Assembly: GCF_016863515.1 (NCBI RefSeq)
Contig: NZ_BOPA01000047.1
Coordinates: forward strand, 1-49,335
DNA length: 49,335 bases
Direction of reading: 5' to 3'
Origin: Micromonospora gifhornensis
GTDB lineage: Bacteria > Actinomycetota > Actinomycetes > Mycobacteriales > Micromonosporaceae
The translations under genes were made by a program, and so were the position numbers. Shown here piece by piece: positions 25,091 to 33,375 of the stretch (position 1 is its first letter; every line of letters starts with the position of its first letter). The notes beneath the pieces are model-generated. The model was not told the origin of the DNA and did no database searches. It worked only from the letters and a program-made list of their open reading frames with translations.

Positions 25091-27328
25091 ATGTTCAGAG
25101 TTCTGGGCCCGCTGGAAGTACTGATAGACAGCCGTCCGATTCGGCTCGGCGGAATCAAGCAACGCGCCACTCTCGGTTTTCTGCTGCTCAAGGCCAACCA
25201 GGTGGTGCCGACCAGCCAGTTGCTCAGTGCGCTCTGGCCGGACAAGGACCCGCCTGCGTCGGCGCGCAAGGTCCTGCAGAACGCAGTGTGGAGCCTGCGG
25301 GCCGCGTTGTCGGTGACCAAGGGAACGGACATGCTGCGCCTGTCCACCCAGGCGCCGGGCTACATACTGCAGGTCGATCCGGCCTACGTGGACCTGTTCC
25401 GCTTCCACCAGCTGGCCGAGCGTGGCCGCGACGAGAAGGCCCAGCCGGATCGCGCCGCGGCCATACTCCGCGAGGCCCTCGCCACCTGGCGCGGCACCGC
25501 GCTGTCCGACCTGGTGGAGAACGGCATCTCGTGGCCGGAACTGGCAGCGGTGGAAAACGCCCGCCTGGACACCCAGCAGGACTGGTTCGACGCGGAACTG
25601 GCGTGCGGACGGCACCAGTCGGTGCTCGGTGAGTTGAAGGCCATGGTCGAGGCGCATCCGTTGCGGGAGCGGGCCTGCGGTCAACTGATGCTGGCCCTCT
25701 ACCGCTGCGGGCGCCACGCCGACGCCCTCGCCGTCTACAGTGGCCTCCGCACGTCCCTGGTCGAGGACCTCGGGCTGGAGCCGGGCCCGGCGCTGCAGAA
25801 GCTGCAACACGCCATCCTCACCCACGACCCCTCGCTCACCCTCGACCCGGCCACCGTCCCGGCGCCCGCCCGTGACGTCGCCGTGGTGCGGCCGCCACGC
25901 CCGATGCCGCCGATCCCGGCACCCCGGGGACCCTCCGACCCGCGACGGGCACACCTGACGTTGGCCATGGTGCGAGTGCGCACCTGCGCAGATGCCACCG
26001 ATCCGGTCCGCGTCGACTACGAACTGGCGGCGGCGACCCGCATGGTGCGCTCGGGCATCGAGGAACTGGGCGGCACGGTGGCCACGTCCATCGGGTCGGC
26101 GACACTCGCGGTGTTCGGCAGGCCACCCACACGCGGCGGCGACGAGGAACGCGCGGTGCGTGCGGCACTGACCCTGCGCGACTGCTTTGCCGACGGAATG
26201 GGACGCGGCCTCGTCATGCAGGTCGCGGTGGCGACCGGTGAGACGCTGGTGCTGACCGAGCCGAACTCCCGACTGACTGTCAGCGGCGCCCTGGTCGACC
26301 GGTGCCACCAGATGCTGTCGGCCGTACCGGAGGGAACGGTGTGGGTCTGCCCGCGCACCCGCGAGCTGATCGGAGACGGTTTCGACGCCCTGCCGGCCGC
26401 AGAAGGGGCATGGGAGATTCGCGGCGTCGGTGGCCACGACCCCGAGCGTGACAGTGATCTGGCCCTGATACACGGCCTGCTGGAGCGGGCGTTGCGGCGC
26501 AACAGCCCACACCTGGTGACCGTCCTCGGCGACTCCGACGACCTGCTCGACCGGCTGACCGGGCTGGTGAACGGACCCCGGGTCCTGGACGGCCGCACCG
26601 TCCCCGATGATCCGCTGAGCGCGGCGGCCGAACTGGTGACCGAGTTGTGCGCAGTCGCACCGGAAGACACACCGGAGGTGGTACGCGGCCGGTTGCGGAC
26701 GACTCTGGGCGCAGGCGGTCCGGCAGAGTCCGTGGTGTCGGCGTTGCTGCCGCTGCTGCGCCCGGAACATTCGGCGCAGCCGGGCACCCTCGCGGCGTGG
26801 CAGCTGCTGCTGGAACAGGCGGCGCGAGCCCAGCCGCTGGTGGTGCTCCTGCGGGATCTGCACCTGGCCGGCGACGACCTGCTCGACGCTGTCGAGGAAC
26901 TGGCCGATCTGAACGCGCCGTTGCCGCTGCTGGTGGTGGCGGCGGCCCGGTCGGCGCTGCTGAAGCGCCGACCGAGCTGGGGCGGCGGTAAGCCCCACGC
27001 GGCGTGCATCACCCTGGACCCGCCCCAGAGCGGCACGATCAACCGGCTGCGCCACCTGATGGCGTCCGCCAGCATCGGCGGCCGCTGCGACGGCGAGTTA
27101 CCCGACCAGTGGCGCAGGCCGGCGCCGCTGACCCCGCCGTGGGACCTCGGCCGCCCCGAGCCGCGCCTGGCGGCGTTGGATGTGCCTCCACTGACCCATG
27201 GAATCCGGCTCACCACGCCTGACTCCGCCGATACGCTGTGCCGCGCCGTGTTCGATGACGTAGCCGACGATGAGTTGGCTCTTGCCAGCACAGTCCGTCT
27301 GGACGGCCCATGTCCGCCCCCGCGCTGA
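25091..27328 (+). CDS. SARP regulator fused to cyclase-like and degenerate ATPase regions
   Basis: A protein of about 745 residues starting MFRVLGPLEV. Residues 1-250 are a SARP DNA-binding and activation domain (winged helix, then BTAD ending LGLEPGPALQKLQ). Residues about 290-430 resemble a nucleotidyl cyclase-type domain (IEELGGTVATSIGSATLAVFG, EERAVRAALTLRD). Residues 470-640 resemble the ATPase part of PimR/LAL-type regulators, with LVVLLRDLHLAGDDLLDAV, but no P-loop is visible. The protein ends soon after, without the long helical tail of those families, so it may be truncated. AAGGGGG lies 5 bp before ATG 25091; ATG 25088 is adjacent. A TTA codon (27098-27100) implies bldA dependence. 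The gene is last in the cluster on this side. Confidence 0.9.
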   Translation: MFRVLGPLEVLIDSRPIRLGGIKQRATLGFLLLKANQVVPTSQLLSALWPDKDPPASARKVLQNAVWSLRAALSVTKGTDMLRLSTQAPGYILQVDPAYVDLFRFHQLAERGRDEKAQPDRAAAILREALATWRGTALSDLVENGISWPELAAVENARLDTQQDWFDAELACGRHQSVLGELKAMVEAHPLRERACGQLMLALYRCGRHADALAVYSGLRTSLVEDLGLEPGPALQKLQHAILTHDPSLTLDPATVPAPARDVAVVRPPRPMPPIPAPRGPSDPRRAHLTLAMVRVRTCADATDPVRVDYELAAATRMVRSGIEELGGTVATSIGSATLAVFGRPPTRGGDEERAVRAALTLRDCFADGMGRGLVMQVAVATGETLVLTEPNSRLTVSGALVDRCHQMLSAVPEGTVWVCPRTRELIGDGFDALPAAEGAWEIRGVGGHDPERDSDLALIHGLLERALRRNSPHLVTVLGDSDDLLDRLTGLVNGPRVLDGRTVPDDPLSAAAELVTELCAVAPEDTPEVVRGRLRTTLGAGGPAESVVSALLPLLRPEHSAQPGTLAAWQLLLEQAARAQPLVVLLRDLHLAGDDLLDAVEELADLNAPLPLLVVAAARSALLKRRPSWGGGKPHAACITLDPPQSGTINRLRHLMASASIGGRCDGELPDQWRRPAPLTPPWDLGRPEPRLAALDVPPLTHGIRLTTPDSADTLCRAVFDDVADDELALASTVRLDGPCPPPR

Positions 27329-27537
27329 CGACGCCGCGATGGGTACATGGGTACGCCTGTCGTACAAGGTCAGTGGCGATGATCGCCGGGGCGGTGATCG
27401 AGAAGCCGTAGGCCTCCCGTTGCTGAAGCCACGCCGAATCCGGTGGAGCCCTCGGTCTTCCGGGTCTTCTCGTCCCCATGCGCGTGAGGAACGCGAAATC
27501 GGTTGTCACCGATGGCACGTTTTGCGAGGTTGAGGGT

Positions 27538-27594
27538 GTGAGCGCCGATCCCGATACCGTTCCCGTGCCGGTTCGCCGCCTCGTTGACGCAGCG
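27538..27594 (+). pseudogene. 5' fragment of an aminoglycoside-phosphotransferase-like gene cut by the transposon
   Basis: GTG 27538, preceded by GAGGTTGAGG, opens a frame reading VSADPDTVPVPVRRLVDAA and then enters the transposon end, where it stops within the repeat (TAG 27628-27630). The VRRLVDA segment fits the N-terminus of the phosphotransferase family whose body lies at 33376-34236 on the other side of the transposon. The short length limits certainty. Confidence 0.45.
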
Positions 27595-27638
27595 GCCCTT
27601 GAGGACCAACGCTCGGAAAAGTCCCGTTAGGCAAGATC
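27595..27638 (+). repeat. Left terminal inverted repeat of the Tn3 element
   Basis: 44 bp starting GCCCTTGAGGACC and ending TTAGGCAAGATC. It is the reverse complement of 33328-33371 except for one base. Tn3-family ends are usually about 38 bp. Confidence 0.95.
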
Positions 27639-27680
27639 GGCTCTGGTGGGGTGGGGCGGTGTCGCGTACGGTGATCGGTC

Positions 27681-30600
27681 GTGTCATCGACGGTGAGCTT
27701 TTTGTCGCAGGCGGAGTGGGACGGGTTCGGCCGGTACGCCGAGACGCCGCCGGACCGGGGCACGCTGGAGCGGTTCTTCTTCCTCGACGACGCGGATCGT
27801 GAGCTGGTCGAGGGGCATCGTGGGACGCACTCACGGTTGGGGTTTGGGCTGCAGTTGGTGACGGTTCGTCATGTGGGCCGGTTTCTACCGGATCCGTTGG
27901 ACGTGCCGGCGTCGGTGGTGGACTACCTGGCGGTGCAGCTGCGCATCGACGATCCGTCGTCGGTGAAGCGGTATCTGGAGCGGCGGAACACCCGGTATGA
28001 GCACCAGGCGGAGATCGCTGCGGTGTACGGGTACCGAGACTTCGCGGCGGCCGAGGGCGAGTTCTTGCGGTGGTTGGATGATCAGGCGTGGACCACCGGT
28101 GAGGGGCCGAAGGCGTTGTTCTACGCCGCGGTGGCGTGGCTGCGGCAGCGGCGGGTGCTGCTGCCGGGGGTGAGCACGTTGGCGGAGGCGGTGGCCAGCG
28201 TGCGTAACGCGGCCCAGCAGCGGCTGTACGCGGTGTTGGCGCAGGCGGTCAGCGCGCAGCAGGCGGTGGAGCTCGAGGCGATTCTGCGGGTGCCGGAGGG
28301 TCGGCGCCGTTCGCAGCTTGACCTGTGGCGCCACGCCGAGCGCAGCACGACGGGCAAGGGGATGAGCGCGGCGCTGCACCGGGTGACGCAGATCGCCGGG
28401 TTGGGGATGCGCGCGGTCGAGGTGCCGGCGGTGCCGGCCCGGCGGGTGATCGGCTTGGCCCGGTACGGAATGGCGGCGAAGGCGCCGAAGCTGGCCGGGC
28501 ACCCGTACGAGCGCAAGTTGGCGACGCTGCTGGCCACGGTGCGGTGGCTGGAGGTCCAGGCCACCGACGACGCCCTCGAGCTGTTCGACGTGTTCATGAC
28601 CAACGAGCTGATCGGCCGGGCGGGCAAGAACGCGGACCGGCAGAAGCTGCGCCGCCTGCCGGGGCAGTCCCGGCACGTCGCGGTGCTGGCGAGCGCGGTG
28701 CAGGTGCTGTTCGAGGCCGACGGTTGGGGGGAGGCGGTGCCCCTGGACCTGGTGTGGGAGGCGATCGACACCGCGGTCGGGTCGCGGGCCCGGCTGGCCG
28801 CCGCGGTGGCGGGGGTGCAGGAGATGATTCCACCGCCGGCGGCGGATGTGCACGGGCAGTGGCGGGCGCAGGTGGTGGAACGCTTCGCCACGGTGCGCCC
28901 CTTCGTGCGGCTGCTGTGCGAGGTGATCGAGTTCGGGGCGACGGTGGACGCCGCGTCGGTGCTGGCCGCGATGCGCGACCTGGCGCACCTGCTGGAGGCG
29001 CGCCCGAGCGAGCGGGTGCCCAAGGGATATCTGGACGCACGGAAGGTCAACGTCGACATCGTGCCCAAGGGCTGGTGGCAGCAGCTGGTGTTCCCCTCCG
29101 ACCGGCCAGCCGGCACGGTGGACCGCAACGCGTACGTGTTCTGCGTGTTGGAGCTGTTCCACACGGCGCTCAAGCACCGCGACATCTACGCGGTCGTCTC
29201 CGACCGGTGGGCCGACCCGCGGGCCAAGCTTCTCGCCGGGCAGCGGTGGCAGCAGGTGCGAGGGCCGGCGCTGTCGGCGCTGCAACTGCCCGACCGCCCC
29301 GACGAGCTGTTCGACGAGCTGACCGCCACCGTCGACGCCGCGTGGCGGGCCGCCGCCGGTGGGATCGTGCCGGACGGACCAGTCACCGTCGACGCCGACG
29401 GCCGGTTGCACCTGGCGAAGGACGACGCCCTGGACGAGCCGCAAAGCCTGGTCGACCTGCGGGCGCGGACCTCGGCGATGCTGCCCGAGGTCGACCTGCC
29501 CGAGATGATCCTGGAACTGATGGCGCTGTACCCGGCGTTCCCGGCGGCGTTCACCTCGATCTCCGGCAGCACGTCGCGGCTGGGCGACCTGCACGTCTCG
29601 GTCGCGGCGCTGCTGACCGCGCACGCGCTCAACGTCGGTCTCGGCCCCGTCATCGCCGGCGCGGACGCGTTGACCCGCGACCGGCTCGCCCACGTCGACC
29701 AGTACTACCTGCGCCCGAACTGCTACCGCGGCGCCAACGCAGTGTTCGTCGACGCCCAGGCCGAGCTCGGCCTGGCGCAGCTGTTCGGCGGCGGGCTGGT
29801 CGCCGCGGTCGACGGGATGCGCTTCGTGGTCCCGGTGCGCAGCGTCGATGCCCGGCCGAACCCGAAGTACTTTGCCCGCAAACGCGGCGTGACCTGGCTC
29901 AACATGATCTCGGATCAGGCCATCGGCCTGACCGGGCGGGTGCTGTCGGGCACCCCCCGCGACACCCTGCACTTCGTCGACCTGGTCTACGACCCGCACG
30001 GCGGGCCCCGACCCGAGGTCCTGATCACCGACGCCGGCTCGTACTCGGACCTGATCTTCGGCATCGTCACCCTGCTCGGCTTCGACTACCGGCCGGTGCT
30101 GGCCGACCTGCCCGACACCAAGCTGTGGCGCATCGACGCCAGCGCCGACTACGGCTACCTGGACCGCACCGCTCGGGGCCGCAGCGACCTGGGCAAGATC
30201 GCCCGGCACTGGCCGGACATCCTGCGGGTGATCGCCTCGATCCACACCCGGGAGATCTCCGCTCACGACGCGATCCGGGTGCTGCAACGCGACGGCCGGC
30301 TCAACGCCCTCGGTGAGGCGATCGCCCACTACGGCAGGATCTTCAAGACCCTGCACGTGTTGACCCTGGTCGAGGACCCGGCGTACCGGCGGGAGATGAA
30401 GCGGATGCGCAACCTGCAGGAGCAGCGCCACGGCCTGGGCCGCAAGGTGTTCCACGGACGCAAGGGCGAGGTGTACCGGGCATACCACGACGGCATGGAA
30501 GACCAACTCGGCGCCCTCGGCCTGGTCCTCAACTGCGTGACCCTGTGGAACACCCTCTACCTCGATCACGCCATGGACACCCTGCGAACCCAGGGCTACC

Positions 30601-30734
30601 CGGTGCGCGACGCCGACGCCGCCCGCCTGTCGGTCTACCAGCACGCGCACCTCAACGTCCACGGCCACTACTCGTTCGTGCTACCCGACCTCGCCGGCGG
30701 GCGGCGCCCGCTGCGCAACCCCGACCAGCGGTAA
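27681..30734 (+). CDS. tnpA: Tn3-family DDE transposase
   Basis: A 1017-residue protein, the full length for TnpA. The N-terminal part has the DUF4158-like region (FLSQAEWDGFGRYAE, then RLGFGLQLVTVRHVGRFL). The catalytic triad is visible: Asp711 in VAAVDGMRF, Asp784 in LITDAGSYSD and Glu914 in NLQEQRHGLGRKVFHG. The C-terminal NCVTLWNTLYLDHAMDTLR is also typical. It binds the 44-bp ends and catalyses replicative transposition to a cointegrate. GTG 27681 lies 42 bp inside the left repeat, and no strong ribosome binding site was seen. No frameshift or stop is present. Confidence 0.97.
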   Translation: MSSTVSFLSQAEWDGFGRYAETPPDRGTLERFFFLDDADRELVEGHRGTHSRLGFGLQLVTVRHVGRFLPDPLDVPASVVDYLAVQLRIDDPSSVKRYLERRNTRYEHQAEIAAVYGYRDFAAAEGEFLRWLDDQAWTTGEGPKALFYAAVAWLRQRRVLLPGVSTLAEAVASVRNAAQQRLYAVLAQAVSAQQAVELEAILRVPEGRRRSQLDLWRHAERSTTGKGMSAALHRVTQIAGLGMRAVEVPAVPARRVIGLARYGMAAKAPKLAGHPYERKLATLLATVRWLEVQATDDALELFDVFMTNELIGRAGKNADRQKLRRLPGQSRHVAVLASAVQVLFEADGWGEAVPLDLVWEAIDTAVGSRARLAAAVAGVQEMIPPPAADVHGQWRAQVVERFATVRPFVRLLCEVIEFGATVDAASVLAAMRDLAHLLEARPSERVPKGYLDARKVNVDIVPKGWWQQLVFPSDRPAGTVDRNAYVFCVLELFHTALKHRDIYAVVSDRWADPRAKLLAGQRWQQVRGPALSALQLPDRPDELFDELTATVDAAWRAAAGGIVPDGPVTVDADGRLHLAKDDALDEPQSLVDLRARTSAMLPEVDLPEMILELMALYPAFPAAFTSISGSTSRLGDLHVSVAALLTAHALNVGLGPVIAGADALTRDRLAHVDQYYLRPNCYRGANAVFVDAQAELGLAQLFGGGLVAAVDGMRFVVPVRSVDARPNPKYFARKRGVTWLNMISDQAIGLTGRVLSGTPRDTLHFVDLVYDPHGGPRPEVLITDAGSYSDLIFGIVTLLGFDYRPVLADLPDTKLWRIDASADYGYLDRTARGRSDLGKIARHWPDILRVIASIHTREISAHDAIRVLQRDGRLNALGEAIAHYGRIFKTLHVLTLVEDPAYRREMKRMRNLQEQRHGLGRKVFHGRKGEVYRAYHDGMEDQLGALGLVLNCVTLWNTLYLDHAMDTLRTQGYPVRDADAARLSVYQHAHLNVHGHYSFVLPDLAGGRRPLRNPDQR

Positions 30735-30890
30735 AGCCGCTGGGGAGCATCAGAACAGAAGTCACGCTAGGTCCGGGCCGCGTCCGCAGCGAATGCCGGC
30801 GACCGAGCCAGGCCCTCGGCAACGCGCAGACCCCTCCCGCCTGTTGACAGGCTGCACCCATGAGGTGTACCACGAGTTACATCGACATTC

Positions 30891-31472
30891 GTGGATGTGG
30901 TTGTTGTGACCAGAGCCCACAGACTCCGAACTCTGCGCCGCGCATCCGTCGCGGCGTGCTGCGCTGCTGCGGTGTTCCTCGGCGCGATGCCCACCGCCGC
31001 GGTGGCATCGCCAGCACTATCGGTAGCGTCGCAGCCGTCATCGCCCTCGCGGGCGGGTCACTTCGCGCCCTACCCGGGTGGGGTCAGCCCGCAGACGGAG
31101 TCGTCCAATATCAGTGCCGGCGGCTGCACGTACCGGCAGGCCGTTGATGACCCTCACCTGTCCGGTGGGGAAACCTCTGTTCACGGCTGGTGGATCAAGG
31201 TCTCCGGCAGTTGCCCCGATAAATCAGACGTGTCGGTGAATTTGCAGGGCTACTTCTGTGACTCCTTCTCGTGCTACTGGGTGACGGTCGGGTCGGGCAG
31301 CGGCAGGTACTACCCCGGGGGTGGCTCCGGCCAACGCGCCACTGGGAGAAAGGCGTGCTCGAACTCCTCGACGGTCGGCTGGCGCGGTGTCGTGGACGTG
31401 GACCTACCCGGGATTATCGACCCGTCCGGCACCACTACGGGGACCATTCAGAACCTCGCGTGCAGTCCCTGA
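30891..31472 (+). CDS. Small secreted cysteine-containing protein (transposon passenger)
   Basis: A 193-residue protein with a Sec signal: a basic start (TRAHRLRTLRRAS), a hydrophobic core AACCAAAVFLGAM and an AVA-S-type cleavage site near 43. The mature part is rich in Gly, Ser and Tyr, with Cys pairs (GGCTYRQA, GSCPDKSD, GYFCDSFSCYW, KACSN, LACSP) that could form disulfides. GTG 30906 is an alternative start that shortens the N-terminus. I recognise no family. TTGACA at 30844-30849 upstream may be a -35 element. Because it lies inside the transposon it travels as cargo. Confidence 0.7.
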   Translation: MDVVVVTRAHRLRTLRRASVAACCAAAVFLGAMPTAAVASPALSVASQPSSPSRAGHFAPYPGGVSPQTESSNISAGGCTYRQAVDDPHLSGGETSVHGWWIKVSGSCPDKSDVSVNLQGYFCDSFSCYWVTVGSGSGRYYPGGGSGQRATGRKACSNSSTVGWRGVVDVDLPGIIDPSGTTTGTIQNLACSP

Positions 31473-31637
31473 CCGCCTCTGCGCCAATTCGGACCCCGTG
31501 GACGGCAAAGCTTGTTTCAATAGGACGTGCTCCAGCCGCACCAGCGTCGGAGTGCGTCGCAGCATCTGATCGGGTTGAACGGTCTACCGCGATGAGCTTC
31601 GACGCGGCAACGCGGGACCTCCGAGGAAGTGAGCGAC

Positions 31638-32099
31638 GTGGAGAGCGGTTGGCATGCGTACCCGGACGCCGCTGACGATCACGCCGATCTTCGCCCGGTC
31701 AACCCAGGACGAGTCGTAGGGCTGGGTGCGATCTGCGACATCCGACCGGAACGCCTTGACGACCCGGACGCCCAGAGCTTCTCGGTCAGTGAATACGCCG
31801 CGCTCGATGACGGCCGCCGCGTGATCTTGCATAATGCTCGTGGCTTCACGATCGGCCGGACGTCCGGTAGCACACGCGACGATGCTGTCCCGGACCACGT
31901 GGCCCGGGACAGCATCATCCACGCGACGTTGAACGCCGTTCTTCCTGACGACGACGAAAACCCCGAGACACACCCGTGGGCGGAGCTGGCCGACCTGGCT
32001 CGGGCTCGCGGCCTGAAGGCCTCTGCCGAAGACCTGCGCGGTCTTCCATACGACGTGATCCTCACCGACGACGTGCTTCGCTGGCTCGCAAAGCCCTGA
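31638..32099 (+). CDS. Hypothetical protein (transposon passenger)
   Basis: A 153-residue acidic protein starting VESGWHAYPDAADD. It contains LDDGRRVILHNARGF near 60 and ends DVILTDDVLRWLAKP. GTG 31638 is chosen because GAGGAAG lies 8 bp upstream; GTG 31629 is too close to it. No family is recognised, and no signal peptide or membrane segment is seen. The alternation of short strands and helices suggests a single globular domain. It follows the secreted-protein gene by 165 bp in the same orientation, and both are cargo of the transposon. Confidence 0.65.
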   Translation: MESGWHAYPDAADDHADLRPVNPGRVVGLGAICDIRPERLDDPDAQSFSVSEYAALDDGRRVILHNARGFTIGRTSGSTRDDAVPDHVARDSIIHATLNAVLPDDDENPETHPWAELADLARARGLKASAEDLRGLPYDVILTDDVLRWLAKP

Positions 32100-32195
32100 G
32101 GCCGACGACGGATCGAGGCGCTGATGGCCAAGCCCGACGAGCAGGTGGCGTGGGAATCGCTACGCGGCCGGCCTCCGGCCCGGCCGCGCTGACGC

Positions 32196-33125
32196 CTACC
32201 GGCAACGGGTGGCCGGGTCGCGGCGTTGCTGCCAGCGGCGCAGCGCCTCCGGTGACACCCGGGCGTAGCGGGCCAGAGATGCCACCGAGGTGTGCCCGGA
32301 GAACGACAGCAGGGTCGAGGTGTTCGCCCCGTCCTCCGCGGCGTGGGTCAACGCGGAGTGCCGCAGCTGGTGCAGCGTCGCGCCGCCGGTCGCGGCGGTG
32401 AACGTCTCGGCGGCGCGGCGGTAGGACAGCCGGGCCTGCCCGGTCGGCTCGTAGACGTCGCCCGGGGCCAAGGGCACCCGGGCGCGGCGGTCGGTGAGGA
32501 ACACCGGCCCGCCGGACCGCCCTTTGAGCAGGCGGGGCAGCAGCCGGGCGGTGCCTGTCTGCCACACGATCACGTCGACGGCGTTGCCCTTGCGGCGCAC
32601 CTTCGCGCACCGGTTGCGCAGGTCGAGGTCCTCCACGTCAAGCGCGAGGACCTCGCCGGCGCGGGCGGCGCTCTCGTACAGCAGCCGCCACAGCGTCCGC
32701 TCCCGCAGCGGCAGCTCCTCCCGGCCCAGCAGCGCGGTGATCTCCGCCCGGCCCAGCGACCGGGTCCGGTCCGGTGCCCGGCCACGCCGTCGCAACGCCC
32801 GGCTCGGATCGCCGGCCAGCCAGTCCTGCTCCCGCCAGTAGCCGATCGCCGAGCGCAGGGTGTCCAGGTTGCGGTTGAACGTGGCCGGCGCCCGCTCACC
32901 CCACCGGACGGTGAACCAGGCAACCAATCCCGCCGCGGCGGCCGGGGTGTCGAGCACCGCCAGCGGGGTAGCCGCGCCCAGGTGCTCCCGCACCTGCCGC
33001 AGGGTGGAGGCGTAGACCCGACGGGTGCCAGCGGTTTCTGGGTGATCGAGGGTAGCCAGGAAGCCGTCGATCGCCTCGACCACGGACGGCCCCGCCACCG
33101 AGCGCAGCCGGCGCACCGTACCCAT
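32196..33125 (-). CDS. tnpI: Tyrosine recombinase, probable TnpI-type resolvase
   Basis: A 309-residue tyrosine recombinase. Residues 14-100 form a SAM-like core-binding domain, and the catalytic domain has all active residues: Arg155 (ESAARAGEV), Lys179 (RRKGN), His252 and Arg255 (LHQLRHSALTH), His278 (FSGHTSVA) and the nucleophile Tyr287 (LARYARV). ATG 33125 is preferred because GGGAGG lies 9 bp upstream; the longer GTG start at 33161 would overlap a recombination-site repeat. In Tn4430-like Tn3 elements such an enzyme resolves cointegrates at a site next to its gene, and that repeat layout is present here (33145-33253). Confidence 0.9.
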   Translation of the reverse strand: MGTVRRLRSVAGPSVVEAIDGFLATLDHPETAGTRRVYASTLRQVREHLGAATPLAVLDTPAAAAGLVAWFTVRWGERAPATFNRNLDTLRSAIGYWREQDWLAGDPSRALRRRGRAPDRTRSLGRAEITALLGREELPLRERTLWRLLYESAARAGEVLALDVEDLDLRNRCAKVRRKGNAVDVIVWQTGTARLLPRLLKGRSGGPVFLTDRRARVPLAPGDVYEPTGQARLSYRRAAETFTAATGGATLHQLRHSALTHAAEDGANTSTLLSFSGHTSVASLARYARVSPEALRRWQQRRDPATRCR

Positions 33126-33144
33126 CCGGACCGCCCTCCCGCAT

Positions 33145-33253
33145 CTATCGCAGAAAAGCACGGCGAGTCAGCACCGTGCCGGTCGCGGTCGGCTTGAGGT
33201 CGCCGCTTCCGCTCGGACACCTTATCGCAGAAAATCAATAGCTTTCTGCGATA
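33145..33253. other. Putative internal resolution site for the tyrosine recombinase
   Basis: TATCGCAGAAA occurs at 33146-33156 and 33223-33233, and its complement TTTCTGCGATA at 33243-33253. The last two form an inverted pair around a 9-bp spacer, as expected for a core crossover site, while the first is an accessory copy in direct orientation about 77 bp away. It sits directly upstream of the recombinase gene. Confidence 0.75.
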
Positions 33254-33327
33254 GGGCCATCAAGGTGCCGCCCGCCGGCAAGTGGGCGCCCGCCTCCGCT
33301 AGACCCCCAACTCGGGCGTGGCTAATT

Positions 33328-33371
33328 GATCTTGCCTAACGGGACTTCTCCGAGCGTTGGTCCTCAAGGGC
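33328..33371 (-). repeat. Right terminal inverted repeat of the Tn3 element
   Basis: 44 bp, the reverse complement of 27595-27638 with one mismatch (GAGAAG in place of GAAAAG in the inward orientation). Confidence 0.95.
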
Positions 33372-33375
33372 GCTG

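Larger units (their letters stand above)
27595..33371. mobile_element. Tn3-family transposon (5777 bp)
   Basis: Bounded by 44-bp inverted repeats with a single mismatch, it encloses a Tn3 transposase, a secreted-protein gene, a hypothetical gene and a tyrosine recombinase with a repeat-containing upstream region. Transposase, resolution system and both ends appear intact, so the element may still be active. No 5-bp target duplication was found at the flanks with any of the end positions tried. Confidence 0.93.

Noticed and set aside
27210..27518. Minus-strand 102-residue frame between SARP and transposon
   Set aside because: It overlaps the SARP 3' end, has no recognisable motif and no clear ribosome binding site.
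27885..30668. Minus-strand 927-residue reading frame
   Set aside because: It is opposite the intact Tn3 transposase with its DDE triad; the frame is low-complexity and unmotivated.
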